NCBI RefSeq assembly: GCF_018449655.1
Contig: NZ_JAAVUX010000003.1
Span: 62,001 to 126,000, forward strand
Direction of reading: 5' to 3'
Length of the DNA stretch: 64,000 nt
DNA from: Pseudomonas sp. dw_358
GTDB taxonomy: Bacteria > Pseudomonadota > Gammaproteobacteria > Pseudomonadales > Pseudomonadaceae
Shown piece by piece: positions 54,720 through 63,367 of the stretch. A program made the position numbers and the translations under genes. Numbering within the stretch: position 1 is the stretch's first letter; each line of letters begins with the position of its first letter. The notes below the pieces were generated by a model. It searched no databases and was not told where the DNA came from. It was given only the letters and a program-made list of their open reading frames with translations.

Positions 54720-56057
54720 ATGTCCACCGTCCCCACGTCCGCCGCCCCCAAGGTCGGCTTCGTCTCCCTGGGTTGCCCCAAGGCCCTGGTCGATTCCGAA
54801 CGCATCCTGACCCAGTTGCGCATGGAAGGCTATCAGGTGTCGGCCAGCTACCAGGATGCCGACGTGGTCGTGGTCAACACCTGCGGCTTCATCGACACCG
54901 CCAAGGCCGAGTCCCTCGAGGCCATCGGTGAAGCCCTGGCCGAAAACGGCAAGGTCATCGTCACCGGTTGCATGGGCGTCGACGAAAGCGTGATCCGCAG
55001 CGTGCACCCCAGCGTGCTCTCGGTCACCGGCCCGCAGCAGTACGAGCAGGTGGTCAATGCTGTCCACGACGCCGTGCCGCCCAAACTGGACCATAACCCG
55101 CTGATCGATCTGGTGCCACCGCAAGGGGTGAAACTGACCCCTCGTCATTATGCGTACCTGAAGATTTCCGAAGGCTGCAACCACAGCTGCAGCTTCTGCA
55201 TCATCCCTTCCATGCGCGGCAAGCTGGTCAGCCGTCCGGTGGGCGACGTGCTCGACGAAGCCCAGCGCCTGGTCAAGGCTGGCGTCAAGGAGCTGCTGGT
55301 GATCTCCCAGGACACCAGCGCCTACGGCGTCGACGTCAAATACCGCACCGGCTTCTGGAACGGCCAGCCGGTCAAGACCCGCATGACCGAACTGTGCGAA
55401 GCCCTGAGCAGCCTCGGCGTGTGGGTGCGCCTGCACTACGTGTACCCATACCCCCACGTCGACGAGCTGATTCCGTTGATGGCCGCCGGCAAGATCCTGC
55501 CGTACCTGGACATCCCGTTCCAGCACGCCAGCCCCAAGGTGCTCAAGGCCATGAAGCGTCCTGCGTTCGAGGACAAGACCTTGGCGCGGATCAAGAACTG
55601 GCGCGAACAGTGCCCGGACCTGATCATTCGCTCGACCTTCATCGTCGGCTTCCCGGGCGAAACCGAAGAAGACTTCCAGTACCTGCTGGACTGGTTGACC
55701 GAAGCGCAACTCGACCGCGTGGGCTGCTTCCAGTACTCGCCGGTGGAAGGTGCACCGGCCAACCTGCTCGACCTGCCGGTGGTGCCGGACGAGATCAAGC
55801 AGGAGCGTTGGGACCGCTTCATGGAGCACCAGCAAGCCATCAGCGCCGCACGCCTGCAATTGAAGATCGGCCGCGACATCGAAGTGCTGATCGACGAAGT
55901 CGACGAGCAAGGCGCCGTGGGCCGCTGCTTCTTCGACGCCCCGGAGATCGACGGCAGCGTGTTCATCGAAACCACCGCCGACATCAAGCCTGGGGACAAG
56001 GTGATGTGCCGGGTGGTGGATGCCGATGAATATGATTTGTGGGCCGAATTGATCTGA
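54720..56057 (+). CDS. rimO: Ribosomal protein S12 methylthiotransferase RimO
   Basis: 445 residues from the ATG at 54720. An N-terminal UPF0004 domain ([19 protein letters not shown]) with Cys ligands [10 protein letters not shown] and VTGCMG is followed by radical-SAM motif [10 protein letters not shown] with Cys153, Cys157 and Cys160, then a C-terminal TRAM domain ([20 protein letters not shown]). It adds a methylthio group to Asp89 of S12. Followed by a long palindrome. Confidence 0.96.
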   Translation: MSTVPTSAAPKVGFVSLGCPKALVDSERILTQLRMEGYQVSASYQDADVVVVNTCGFIDTAKAESLEAIGEALAENGKVIVTGCMGVDESVIRSVHPSVLSVTGPQQYEQVVNAVHDAVPPKLDHNPLIDLVPPQGVKLTPRHYAYLKISEGCNHSCSFCIIPSMRGKLVSRPVGDVLDEAQRLVKAGVKELLVISQDTSAYGVDVKYRTGFWNGQPVKTRMTELCEALSSLGVWVRLHYVYPYPHVDELIPLMAAGKILPYLDIPFQHASPKVLKAMKRPAFEDKTLARIKNWREQCPDLIIRSTFIVGFPGETEEDFQYLLDWLTEAQLDRVGCFQYSPVEGAPANLLDLPVVPDEIKQERWDRFMEHQQAISAARLQLKIGRDIEVLIDEVDEQGAVGRCFFDAPEIDGSVFIETTADIKPGDKVMCRVVDADEYDLWAELI

Positions 56058-56067
56058 CAGCAACCAA

Positions 56068-56117
56068 TTCTGCCGGACCGATCGGGCTCGTGCACGAGTC
56101 CGATCGGTCCGGCAGAA
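56068..56117. repeat. 50-base near-perfect palindrome after rimO
   Basis: TTCTGCCGGACCGATCGG at 56068-56085 is repeated inverted at 56100-56117, and the 14-base core between them is itself CTCGTG / CACGAG with one G-T pair, so almost the whole 50 bases is one palindrome. It starts 11 bases after the rimO stop. It can fold as a strong hairpin, but no T-run is present on either strand. Confidence 0.88.
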
Positions 56118-56186
56118 ACAAGACCGCACGGTCTCATGCCATTCCTGTGCTAATTTTCATGCACCCCCCTCACCCCAAGGGCTGCG

Positions 56187-56654
56187 ATGCGTGACGAACT
56201 GGAAGTCTTCACTCCCCACCCCAGCGAATACCCGGAACTGGCCCAGCTCTGGGAAAAGTCCGTCCGTGCCACCCATCACTTTTTACCCGACAGCTACATC
56301 AGGCTGTTGCGCCCTCTGGTGGAAAACCATTACCTGAACGCCGTGATGCTGATCTGCTGCCGCGACCGGCGCGGTTACATGACGGGCTTTGCCGGCATTG
56401 CCATGGGCAAGGTGGAAATGCTGTTCATCCACCCCCGCCACCGTGGCCACGGCATCGGCACCCGCTTGTTGCAATATGCCGTGCTACACCTCAATGCCAG
56501 CGAGCTGGAAGTCAATGAACAAAACCCCAAGGCTTTGGGGTTTTATCGAAAGCAAGGCTTCGAAGTCATCAGCCGCTCGCCCGTCGACGGCATGGGCCAG
56601 CCCTACCCGCTACTGCGCATGCGCCGGGTGCAAGCGCAATCTGCGCGGGCTTAA
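56187..56654 (+). CDS. GNAT family acetyltransferase
   Basis: 155 residues. The acetyl-CoA loop is FIHPRHRGHGIGTRLLQYAV (R-x-x-G-x-G/A), followed by LEVNEQNPKALGFYRKQGFE, the family's Asn-Pro-x-Ala helix and final strand. It resembles YjaB-type acetyltransferases. Substrate unknown. The codons for NPKAL form an accidental perfect hairpin (56521-56544). Confidence 0.9.
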   Translation: MRDELEVFTPHPSEYPELAQLWEKSVRATHHFLPDSYIRLLRPLVENHYLNAVMLICCRDRRGYMTGFAGIAMGKVEMLFIHPRHRGHGIGTRLLQYAVLHLNASELEVNEQNPKALGFYRKQGFEVISRSPVDGMGQPYPLLRMRRVQAQSARA

Positions 56655-56704
56655 AGACGCCCAGGCGAGTACACTAACGCCCTTTCTTTACAGCGGCTCC
56701 CGTC

Positions 56705-57415
56705 ATGTCTGAACCCATTCGTCTCTCCAAGCGCCTCATCGAACTGGTGGGTTGCTCCCGCCGCGAGGCCGAACTGTTCATTGAGGGCGGTTGGGTAACG
56801 GTGGACGGGCAAGTCATCGACGAGCCGCAGTTCAAGGTCGAGGCCCAGGCCGTGGTGCTGGACCCCGAAGCCAAGGCCGTGGCGCCGGAGCCGGTGACCC
56901 TGTTGCTGCATCAACCCGCCGACCTGAGCCTGGAACAGGCCTTGGCACTGCTGATACCCGATCACCTCGGTGATGAGCACCGCTATGGCAAGCGCCCACT
57001 CAAGGGCCACTTCGTGCGCCTGACCTGCGCGGGCGAGTTGCAAGCCCATGCCGGGGGCCTGCAGGTGTTCACCCAGGACTTTCGCATTCTGCGCAAACTG
57101 GCCGACGACAAAGGCAAGATCGAACACGAATACCTGGTCGAGATCAAAGGCGAGATGAGCCCTCACGGCCTCAACCGCCTGCACCACGGTGCGACCTACA
57201 AAGGCCGCGAGCTGCCACCGGTCAAATGCAGCTGGCAGAACGAGACTCGCCTGCGCTTTGCCATGAAAAACCCGCAGCCCGGCCTGCTCGCCCAACTGTG
57301 CGCCAGCGTCGGCCTGACCATCGTCTCCATGCGCCGCCTGCGCATCGGTGGCGTGTCCATGGGCAAGCTGCCCGCAGGGCAGTGGCGCTACATGGCCAAT
57401 AACGAAAAGTTCTAA
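56705..57415 (+). CDS. S4-domain pseudouridine-synthase-like protein lacking the catalytic Asp
   Basis: 236 residues: an N-terminal S4 RNA-binding domain (IRLSKRLIELVGCSRREAEL, FIEGGWVTVDGQVI) and an RsuA/RluB-like domain. The G-R-L-D-x-x-T-x-G-L motif appears as GELQAHAGGL, so the active-site Asp position is Gln (about residue 113) and the Arg is Glu. The TQDFRI and YLVEIKGEMS regions otherwise align. It may bind RNA without isomerising uridine, or may need another Asp. Confidence 0.88.
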   Translation: MSEPIRLSKRLIELVGCSRREAELFIEGGWVTVDGQVIDEPQFKVEAQAVVLDPEAKAVAPEPVTLLLHQPADLSLEQALALLIPDHLGDEHRYGKRPLKGHFVRLTCAGELQAHAGGLQVFTQDFRILRKLADDKGKIEHEYLVEIKGEMSPHGLNRLHHGATYKGRELPPVKCSWQNETRLRFAMKNPQPGLLAQLCASVGLTIVSMRRLRIGGVSMGKLPAGQWRYMANNEKF

Positions 57416-57465
57416 CCCCTTTTGGCGCACCGGACTGTCGGTGCCACTCTTTCAGGATCTGCCCA

Positions 57466-57927
57466 ATGATTCACAACGACGTATTGCGCAGCGTGCGCTA
57501 CATGCTGGACATCAGCGATGCCAAGGTCCTCGACCTCATCCAGCTTTCGGGATTTGCCGCCACCAAGGAAGACGTGGCCGGCTGGCTGAAGAAGGATGAG
57601 GAAGAAGGTTTTGTGCATTTGCCTGATGAAGCCATGGCGCATTTTCTCGATGGTCTGGTGGTCCTCAAGCGCGGTCGCGATGAAACCCGGCCGCTGTTGC
57701 CGGTGGAGCTGCCGGTCACCAACAACGTCATCCTGAAAAAGCTGCGAGTGGCCTTCGAGCTCAAGGAAGACGACCTGCACGCCATCCTCAAGGCGGCAGA
57801 CTTCCCGGTGTCCAAGCCGGAGCTCAGCGCACTGTTTCGCAAGTTCGGCCACAACAACTACCGCCCCTGCGGCGACCAGTTGCTGCGTAACTTCCTCAAG
57901 GGCCTGACCCTGCGCATACGCGGCTGA
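57466..57927 (+). CDS. DUF1456 family protein (YehS-like)
   Basis: 153 residues with two repeats: HNDVLRSVRYMLDISDAKVL and NNVILKKLRVAFELKEDDLH, each ending in a KPELSALFRKFGHNNYRPCG-type turn in the second. This is the YehS/DUF1456 domain pair. Function unknown. It follows the pseudouridine-synthase-like gene at 50 bases and precedes trmO. Confidence 0.92.
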   Translation: MIHNDVLRSVRYMLDISDAKVLDLIQLSGFAATKEDVAGWLKKDEEEGFVHLPDEAMAHFLDGLVVLKRGRDETRPLLPVELPVTNNVILKKLRVAFELKEDDLHAILKAADFPVSKPELSALFRKFGHNNYRPCGDQLLRNFLKGLTLRIRG

Positions 57928-57935
57928 TCAAGCCG

Positions 57936-58625
57936 ATGACCTATGCCGTGACGCCCGTGGGCTTCGTGCGCTCCTGTTTCAAGGAGAAGTTCGCCATCCC
58001 CCGTCAGCCCCAGCTGGCACCGGCCGCCCGCGGCGTGCTGGAGCTGGTGGCGCCGTTTGACAACGGCGATGCGGTGCAAGGGCTGGAGCACGTCAGCCAT
58101 GTGTGGTTGATCTTCCTGTTCCACCAGGCCCTGGAAACCACACCTCGCCTGAAAGTACGACCACCGCGCCTTGGCGGCAACAAGACCATGGGCGTGTTCG
58201 CCACACGGGCTACGCACCGTCCCAACGGCATCGGCCAATCGGTGGTCAAGCTGGACCGCGTCGAAGCCTCGCGCCTGTATGTGTCCGGCATCGATCTGCT
58301 GGACGGAACCCCGGTGCTGGACATCAAGCCCTATGTGCCCTACGCCGATCAGGTGGACGATGCCGTGAACGCTATCGCCAGCGCGGCGCCGCAGCTTATC
58401 GAGGTGCAGTGGGGTGACGGGGCGTTGTTGCAGGCACGCGAACATGGGCAGCGCTTGGCTGAGCCGTTGGTCGAGCTGATCGAACAGTGTCTGGCTCAGG
58501 ATCCGCGGCCGGCCTATCAGGTACCAGCGCCGGAGCGAGTGTATGGCGCGAAGCTCTGGGATGTCGATGTGCGCTGGCACTATCCGCAGGCGGGGGTAAT
58601 CTGCGTACTGACAGTCACCCCGTAG
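57936..58625 (+). CDS. trmO: tRNA (t6A37) N6-methyltransferase TrmO (TsaA/YaeB)
   Basis: 229 residues. The TsaA core has VGFVRSCFKEKFAIPRQPQL, LVAPFDNGDAVQGLEHVSHV, and the key ATRATHRPNGIGQSVVKL and GIDLLDGTPVLDIKPYVPY motifs. It methylates N6 of t6A37 in threonine tRNA. The ATG is 8 bases after the DUF1456 stop, so the two are probably in one transcript. A REP-like repeat follows. Confidence 0.93.
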   Translation: MTYAVTPVGFVRSCFKEKFAIPRQPQLAPAARGVLELVAPFDNGDAVQGLEHVSHVWLIFLFHQALETTPRLKVRPPRLGGNKTMGVFATRATHRPNGIGQSVVKLDRVEASRLYVSGIDLLDGTPVLDIKPYVPYADQVDDAVNAIASAAPQLIEVQWGDGALLQAREHGQRLAEPLVELIEQCLAQDPRPAYQVPAPERVYGAKLWDVDVRWHYPQAGVICVLTVTP

Positions 58626-58660
58626 GACCGCGCCGGACCGGCGCGCTCCTGTGGCAAGGG
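58623..58660. repeat. REP-like inverted repeat between trmO and fpr
   Basis: CGCGCCGG-A-CCGGCGCG (58629-58645) is a perfect 8-bp palindrome inside the longer TAGGACC ... GCTCCTGTGG setting typical of Pseudomonas REP sequences. It overlaps the trmO stop and lies between convergent genes, so it may act as their common terminator. Confidence 0.75.
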
Positions 58661-58664
58661 GAGA

Positions 58665-59444
58665 TCACTTCTCGACGAATGCGCGCTCGATCAGGTAGTC
58701 ACCCGGCTCGCGCATACGTGGCGAAACGGTCAGACCGAAGCTGTTCAGCACTTCACTGGTCTCGTCGAGCATGCTCGGGCTGCCGCACAGCATTGCGCGA
58801 TCGTCCTGCGGGTTGATCGGTGGCAGACCGATGTCGCTGAACAGCTTGCCGCTGCGCATCAGGTCAGTCAGGCGGCCTTCGTTTTCGAACGGCTCGCGGG
58901 TCACGGTGGGGTAATAGATCAACTTGTCCCGCAGGGCTTCACCGAAAAACTCGTTTTGCGGCAGGTGCTCGGTGATGAATTCGCGGTAGGCGACTTCGTT
59001 CACGTAGCGCACGCCGTGGCACAGAATGACCTTTTCGAAACGCTCGTAGGTTTCAGGGTCCTGAATGACGCTCATGAATGGCGCCAGACCAGTGCCGGTG
59101 CTCAGCAGGTAGAGATGCTTGCCCGGCTTGAGGTCATCAAGGACCAGAGTGCCGGTGGGCTTCTTGCTGATGATGATCTCGTCGCCTTCCTTGAGGTGCT
59201 GCAGCTGCGAGGTCAGCGGACCGTCTGGAACCTTGATGCTGAAAAACTCCAGATGTTCTTCCCAGTTCGGGCTGGCAATCGAATAGGCACGCATCAGAGG
59301 CCGGCCGCTTTCCTGCTGCAAGCCGATCATCACGAACTGCCCGTTCTCGAAGCGCAGGCCCGGATCACGGGTGCACTTGAAGCTGAACAGGGTGTCGTTC
59401 CAGTGATGAACACTGAGAACTCGTTCGTGGTTCATGTTGCTCAT
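58665..59444 (-). CDS. fpr: Ferredoxin--NADP+ reductase
   Basis: 259 residues from the ATG at 59444 (GAGGAG upstream). FAD motif RPLMRAYSIAS, NADP motif STGTGLAPFMSVI, CGSPSMLDET and the C-terminal YLIERAFVEK are the bacterial subclass FPR marks. It transfers electrons between NADPH and ferredoxin/flavodoxin and is part of the oxidative-stress response. The LysR gene facing it matches FinR, the known activator of fpr in Pseudomonas. Confidence 0.95.
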   Translation of the reverse strand: MSNMNHERVLSVHHWNDTLFSFKCTRDPGLRFENGQFVMIGLQQESGRPLMRAYSIASPNWEEHLEFFSIKVPDGPLTSQLQHLKEGDEIIISKKPTGTLVLDDLKPGKHLYLLSTGTGLAPFMSVIQDPETYERFEKVILCHGVRYVNEVAYREFITEHLPQNEFFGEALRDKLIYYPTVTREPFENEGRLTDLMRSGKLFSDIGLPPINPQDDRAMLCGSPSMLDETSEVLNSFGLTVSPRMREPGDYLIERAFVEK

Positions 59445-59499
59445 GGGACTTGGGCTCCTCGAAAATACGCGTGCGCCGACAAAAGCGCGATTGCGCACT

Positions 59500-59528
59500 A
59501 TTCTAAAGGCAGCCACAATATCTGTTAA
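59500..59528 (-). promoter_or_regulatory. Likely fpr promoter
   Basis: Minus strand: TTAACA (59523-59528), 17-base spacer and TAGAAT (59500-59505), 56 bases before the fpr ATG. AT-rich sequence on the finR side (59528-59564) with repeated TTATC/GATAT elements is where FinR would be expected to bind. Confidence 0.65.
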
Positions 59529-59565
59529 CTGAATTATCAAGATATGGGTTATCGGTTATATAGAT

Positions 59566-60492
59566 ATGCGATTCACGCTCCGGCAACTCCAGGTCTTCGT
59601 CACCGTCGCTCAGCAGGAAAGCGTGTCCCGCGCTGCCGTGCTGTTGTCCCTGTCGCAATCGGCCGCCAGCACATCCATCACCGAGCTCGAACGCCAGTCC
59701 AGCTGCCAACTGTTCGACCGCGCCGGCAAGCGCCTGAGCCTCAATGCGCTCGGCCAACAGCTGCTGCCCCAGGCCGTCGCCCTGCTCGACCAGGCCAAGG
59801 AAATCGAAGACCTGCTCAATGGCAAATCCGGATTCGGCTCTCTGGCTGTCGGCGCCACGCTGACCATCGGCAATTACCTGGCGACCCTGCTCATCGGCCG
59901 CTTCATGCAGCTACACCCGGAAAGCCAGGTAAAGCTCCAGGTGCACAATACTCAGCACGTGGTGCAGCAGGTCGCTCACTACGAGATTGACCTGGGCTTG
60001 ATCGAAGGCGATTGCAGCCACCCGGACATCGAAGTAAAACCTTGGGTCGAGGACGAACTGGTGGTGTTCTGCGCGCCTGACCACCCTTTGGCGCGCCAGG
60101 CGCGGGCAAGCATGGAGGAGCTGACCCATGAAGCGTGGATCTTGCGCGAACAGGGTTCAGGTACGCGCCTGACCTTTGATCAGGCCATGCGCCACCACCG
60201 TTCGGCGCTGAACATCCGCCTGGAACTGGAGCACACCGAGGCCATCAAGCGGGCGGTGGAGTCAGGACTGGGGATTGGCTGCATCTCGCGCCTCGCGCTG
60301 CGCGACGCGTTTCGTCGCGGCAGCCTGGTCGCCCTGGAGACACCCGATCTGGACCTGCTGCGACAGTTCTATTTCATCTGGCACAAGCAGAAGTACCAGA
60401 CCTCGGCGATGCGCGAGTTTCTCGACCTGTGCCGCGTCTTCACCGCGGGGGTGCGGCGCAGCGACGAGATCGTCCTGCAAAGCATTGTTTGA
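59566..60492 (+). CDS. finR: LysR family regulator FinR
   Basis: 308 residues with a LysR helix-turn-helix (MRFTLRQLQVFVTVAQQESV, SQSAASTSITELERQSSCQL) and effector domain (LAVGATLTIGNYLATLLIGR, EHTEAIKRAVESGLGIGCIS). Position divergent to fpr identifies it with FinR, which in P. putida activates fpr on superoxide stress and sulfur limitation. It starts 121 bases from fpr. Confidence 0.92.
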   Translation: MRFTLRQLQVFVTVAQQESVSRAAVLLSLSQSAASTSITELERQSSCQLFDRAGKRLSLNALGQQLLPQAVALLDQAKEIEDLLNGKSGFGSLAVGATLTIGNYLATLLIGRFMQLHPESQVKLQVHNTQHVVQQVAHYEIDLGLIEGDCSHPDIEVKPWVEDELVVFCAPDHPLARQARASMEELTHEAWILREQGSGTRLTFDQAMRHHRSALNIRLELEHTEAIKRAVESGLGIGCISRLALRDAFRRGSLVALETPDLDLLRQFYFIWHKQKYQTSAMREFLDLCRVFTAGVRRSDEIVLQSIV

Positions 60493-60498
60493 GCCGCG

Positions 60499-60861
60499 TT
60501 ACAGCAGGATGACCGCCCAGACTAGCGCAATGGCGGTCAGCGCGACGAACTGAGCGGCGCTGCCCATGTCCTTGGCGTTCTTCGACAAGGGGTGGAGGTC
60601 CAGTGAAATGCGGTCGATGGCCGCCTCGATTGCCGAATTGAGCAATTCGACCATCAACGCCAACAGGCACACGGCAATCATGATGGCCCGCTCGGCACGG
60701 CTGACATTCAGCAGAAAGCTGCACGGCACCAGTATCACGTTGAGCAACACCAGTTGGCGAAACGCGGCTTCGCCGGTAAAGGCGGCCCGCAGACCGTCGA
60801 ATGAGTAGCCGGCGGCATTGACGATACGTTTAAGGCCGGTCTGGCCCTTGAATGGCGACAT
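60499..60861 (-). CDS. dgkA: Diacylglycerol kinase
   Basis: 120 residues with three membrane helices: KGLKRIVNA-like surface helix, FRQLVLLNVILVPCSFLLNV, and the catalytic region MVELLNSAIEAAIDRISLDLHPLSKNAKDMGSAAQFVAL read across residues 70-100. It phosphorylates diacylglycerol to phosphatidate, recycling the product of envelope reactions such as EptA. Opposite orientation to finR, whose stop is six bases away. Confidence 0.94.
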   Translation of the reverse strand: MSPFKGQTGLKRIVNAAGYSFDGLRAAFTGEAAFRQLVLLNVILVPCSFLLNVSRAERAIMIAVCLLALMVELLNSAIEAAIDRISLDLHPLSKNAKDMGSAAQFVALTAIALVWAVILL

Positions 60862-60929
60862 ATAAAGGGTCTGCTACTTATAAAAGGGGGGGAATGTACG
60901 CGGGCTCAGGTCAAAAAAACGTGAACCCA

Positions 60930-61580
60930 TCAGCTTGACGAAATTGATTCCAACTGTTGCAACAGCAAGGCCGCCTGGGTCCGGGTGCGCACGTTGAGCT
61001 TGCGGAAAATAGCCGTCACATGAGCCTTGATCGTGGCCTCGGAGACGCTGAGCTCAAAGGCGATCTGCTTGTTCAGCAAGCCTTCACAGACCATCGTCAG
61101 CACCCGGAACTGCTGAGGGGTCAGACTGGCCAGGCCTTCGCTGGCGGCCTTGGCTTGCGCCGAAACGCTGATGACCTCGAAGGCCTGCGGCGGCCACCAG
61201 GCATCACCGTCGAGGATCGCCCGCACGGCCTGCTGAATCACTTCCAGCGAACTGGATTTGGGAATGAAGCCACTGGCACCGAACTCCCGCGACTTGACCA
61301 TCACCGATGCCTCTTCCTGCGCCGAGACCATTACCACCGGAATCTGTGGGTATTGACCACGCAGTAGTACCAGCCCGGAAAACCCGTAGGCACCCGGCAT
61401 GTTGAGGTCCAGCAGAACCAAGTCCCAGTCCGACTTCTCGTCCAGGCGCGTCTCCAGCTCGGCGATGCTCGCCACTTCCACCAGGCGCACGCCGCTGGCA
61501 AGCCCAAGGGTCAGCGCTTGATGCAAAGCGCTGCGAAACAGCGGGTGGTCGTCGGCGATCAGGATTTCGTACGTGGCCAT
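60930..61580 (-). CDS. erdR: LuxR-type response regulator ErdR
   Basis: 216 residues: REC domain (LIADDHPLFRSALHQALT, phosphoacceptor Asp in LLDLNMPG, KSSSLE as the Lys region) and a C-terminal LuxR helix-turn-helix (LTPQQFRVLTMVCEGLLNKQ, SEATIKAHVTAIFRKLNV). It matches ErdR, known in Pseudomonas for control of ethanol oxidation and acetate/carbon metabolism. Its sensor is not in the window. dgkA is immediately downstream, 68 bases away. Confidence 0.92.
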   Translation of the reverse strand: MATYEILIADDHPLFRSALHQALTLGLASGVRLVEVASIAELETRLDEKSDWDLVLLDLNMPGAYGFSGLVLLRGQYPQIPVVMVSAQEEASVMVKSREFGASGFIPKSSSLEVIQQAVRAILDGDAWWPPQAFEVISVSAQAKAASEGLASLTPQQFRVLTMVCEGLLNKQIAFELSVSEATIKAHVTAIFRKLNVRTRTQAALLLQQLESISSS

Positions 61581-61654
61581 CTATCGTGGTTCATCCTGTG
61601 CAATGCAGGTCAGTGGGGCAGGCGGCCCAAGAATGACGAGCGCGACCGGGGCGG

Positions 61655-62380
61655 TCAAGCCTGCAGGAACGGACGCAGAAACTGGTGGCTCGCATCCTCA
61701 TGATCCACCGGCAACCGTGCTTTGCCACACAGGTAGTGGGCACTGAACACGTCAAGATAGGCATCCAGTACCTGCGCCGCGACTTGATCGCCTGCCAGCT
61801 CCAGACAGAGCGCCGCGACTTCAGCGGTGCAAAAATGCTCGTCACGCTTGGAGCGGCGCAATTTGTAGCGCGATATTTGTTCAGGGGCCAGGCTCAACAC
61901 CGGCAGACGATCCAGGTAGGGGCTCTTGCGAAACATTTTGCGCGCCTGGGTCCAGGTAGCGTCCAGAAGAATGAACAATGGCCGCCTGCCTTCACTGCAG
62001 GTGACTTCACTGACCACCCGTTGCGGCTCGACAAACTCGCCCGGAAACACCAGATAAGGCTGCCACTGCGGGTCATTCAGCAGCGCCAGCAAGCCTGGGT
62101 CGACGTCAGTGCGCTCCCATTCGAAGGCGGTGGTCTGCTCGATCACATCGGCGATCAACCAGCCGGTGTTGCTGGGTTTCAGGGGTTCGCCCTTGGACAT
62201 GATCAGGCACATGGCCGAACGGGCTTCAACACCCGGTTTCCAGGCGCACAGGCAATAATCGGCCAGGACCCGGCAGCGCGGACAGCGCGGTGCTCGCCAG
62301 CCACGCATGGCTTCCGCTGGATCGCCCTGGACAAGGCGCCGGGCGCGCAGATGGAAGACGGCGTGGGTCATGGAAGTCAC
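61655..62380 (-). CDS. DTW-domain tRNA-uridine aminocarboxypropyltransferase
   Basis: 241 residues (an ATG at 62371 is also possible). A Cys cluster CPRCRVLADYCLC opens the protein, followed by LLDATWTQARKMFRKSPYL, the D-x-T-W motif, and YKLRRSKRDEHFCTAE. These mark the DTW/TapT/TsaC-neighbour family that makes acp3U in tRNA. The specific tRNA position is not evident. Confidence 0.9.
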   Translation of the reverse strand: MTSMTHAVFHLRARRLVQGDPAEAMRGWRAPRCPRCRVLADYCLCAWKPGVEARSAMCLIMSKGEPLKPSNTGWLIADVIEQTTAFEWERTDVDPGLLALLNDPQWQPYLVFPGEFVEPQRVVSEVTCSEGRRPLFILLDATWTQARKMFRKSPYLDRLPVLSLAPEQISRYKLRRSKRDEHFCTAEVAALCLELAGDQVAAQVLDAYLDVFSAHYLCGKARLPVDHEDASHQFLRPFLQA

Positions 62381-62445
62381 TGGCAGGTATCGAGGAGAGG
62401 GCGCGCATTCTAGCAGTCGCTGAGCGAGGCTTCACCTGCCCGAGG

Positions 62446-62474
62446 TAGTCCCTGCACGCGCGACGTCCTATAAT
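62446..62474 (+). promoter_or_regulatory. Likely promoter of the secreted hypothetical gene
   Basis: A perfect -10 TATAAT (62469-62474) sits 17 bases after a weak -35 TAGTCC (62446-62451), 70 bases before the ATG at 62545. The opposite strand holds an ATTCTA (-10 TAGAAT, 62407-62412) for the divergent DTW gene. Confidence 0.5.
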
Positions 62475-62544
62475 CCACCGCCAATTGTGAACGCATACCC
62501 GGATGACAGGTCCAAACCCACTGTCACCGAACCAGGAGAGATGC

Positions 62545-62973
62545 ATGCTGCGCTTTATCGTCCCGTCCGTTGCCCTGTTGCTGGCTTTGCCTGTGGCTGT
62601 TCAGGCTGCGTCCAAACAGGATTACGAACTGAACAAGATGCTCCAGGAAGTGGCCCAGCAAAGCAGCGTCGGCACTCCGCGAGATATCAGCGAAGACATC
62701 ATCGATCAGGGCTATACCGTTCAAGGCAAGGAGCTGATCGACCACCTGAGCGTACGTGAAGGCCAGGCCGCACAGATGCGTGCCGACCCCAAGACTGTCT
62801 ACTTCCAACTGGGCGCCAGCGTCTGCCGCAACGACGGCTATCGTCAACTGATGGCCAAGGGCGCGATCATGCGCTATGACTTCACCGAGTACCAGACCAA
62901 CCGTGAAATCATGACCCAGCGTTTCAAGGCCAGCGATTGCGAGGCCAAGGCGCCGGCCAAGAAAAAACAGTAG
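62545..62973 (+). CDS. Small exported protein of unknown function
   Basis: 142 residues from the ATG at 62545 (AGGAG upstream). A signal peptide (MLRFIVPSVALLLALPVAVQ, cut after AAS) is followed by a small helical-beta domain (SEDIIDQGYTVQGKELIDHL, VYFQLGASVCRNDGYRQLMA) with two Cys. No family recognised; homologues seem restricted to Pseudomonas-like genomes. It ends two bases before the opposing RHH-like gene's stop. Confidence 0.87.
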   Translation: MLRFIVPSVALLLALPVAVQAASKQDYELNKMLQEVAQQSSVGTPRDISEDIIDQGYTVQGKELIDHLSVREGQAAQMRADPKTVYFQLGASVCRNDGYRQLMAKGAIMRYDFTEYQTNREIMTQRFKASDCEAKAPAKKKQ

Positions 62974-63174
62974 TCAGCCGTGGCTCCCGTCGACGCGCCG
63001 TTGCTCATCTTCGGCGCGCATCTCAGCCACCAGCGCCTGCACATAGCGCGAGTGGCGCTCCCCTCCCCCCAATCGCCGCAGGCATTCCTGCTCCAGGGTC
63101 AACTGATTGACCTGGGCGGCCTCTTTGAGCATGGCGTAGACACGCTCGTCGACCTCAAGCATGAGCCTGGCCAT
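62974..63174 (-). CDS. Orphan RHH/Arc-like small DNA-binding protein
   Basis: 66 residues from the ATG at 63174 (AAGGAG upstream): MARLMLEVDERVYAMLKEAA looks like the beta-strand and first helix of a ribbon-helix-helix fold, and a second helix LEQECLRRLGG follows. Such proteins are usually antitoxins, but no toxin gene adjoins it. The C-terminus is charged (AEMRAEDEQRRVDGSH). The stop codon directly abuts that of the convergent gene. Confidence 0.78.
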   Translation of the reverse strand: MARLMLEVDERVYAMLKEAAQVNQLTLEQECLRRLGGGERHSRYVQALVAEMRAEDEQRRVDGSHG

Positions 63175-63367
63175 TCGTATCTCCTTGATAGTCCGTTGAT
63201 CGGCGTCCTGCTTCTTCAAGTAAATCAGAACCCGTCACCGGCTGTCTCCGACCTGACCAGCGGCCGTTCCCTCTGCGCGATGGGTCAGAGAAAAGGTTGC
63301 CAGTCATTTTTCCCAGGGCCATGATCAATGCCCTGCCGCCGTGCGAACGGCGCCCAAGGAGAGTTGA

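Noticed and set aside
54714..56129. 471-residue antisense ORF opposite rimO
   Set aside because: A shadow of the well-supported rimO reading frame.
56521..56544. Perfect 10-bp hairpin AAAACCCCAA / TTGGGGTTTT followed by a T-run
   Set aside because: It lies inside the GNAT coding sequence where the conserved NPKALGF residues force these codons; probably not a terminator in practice.
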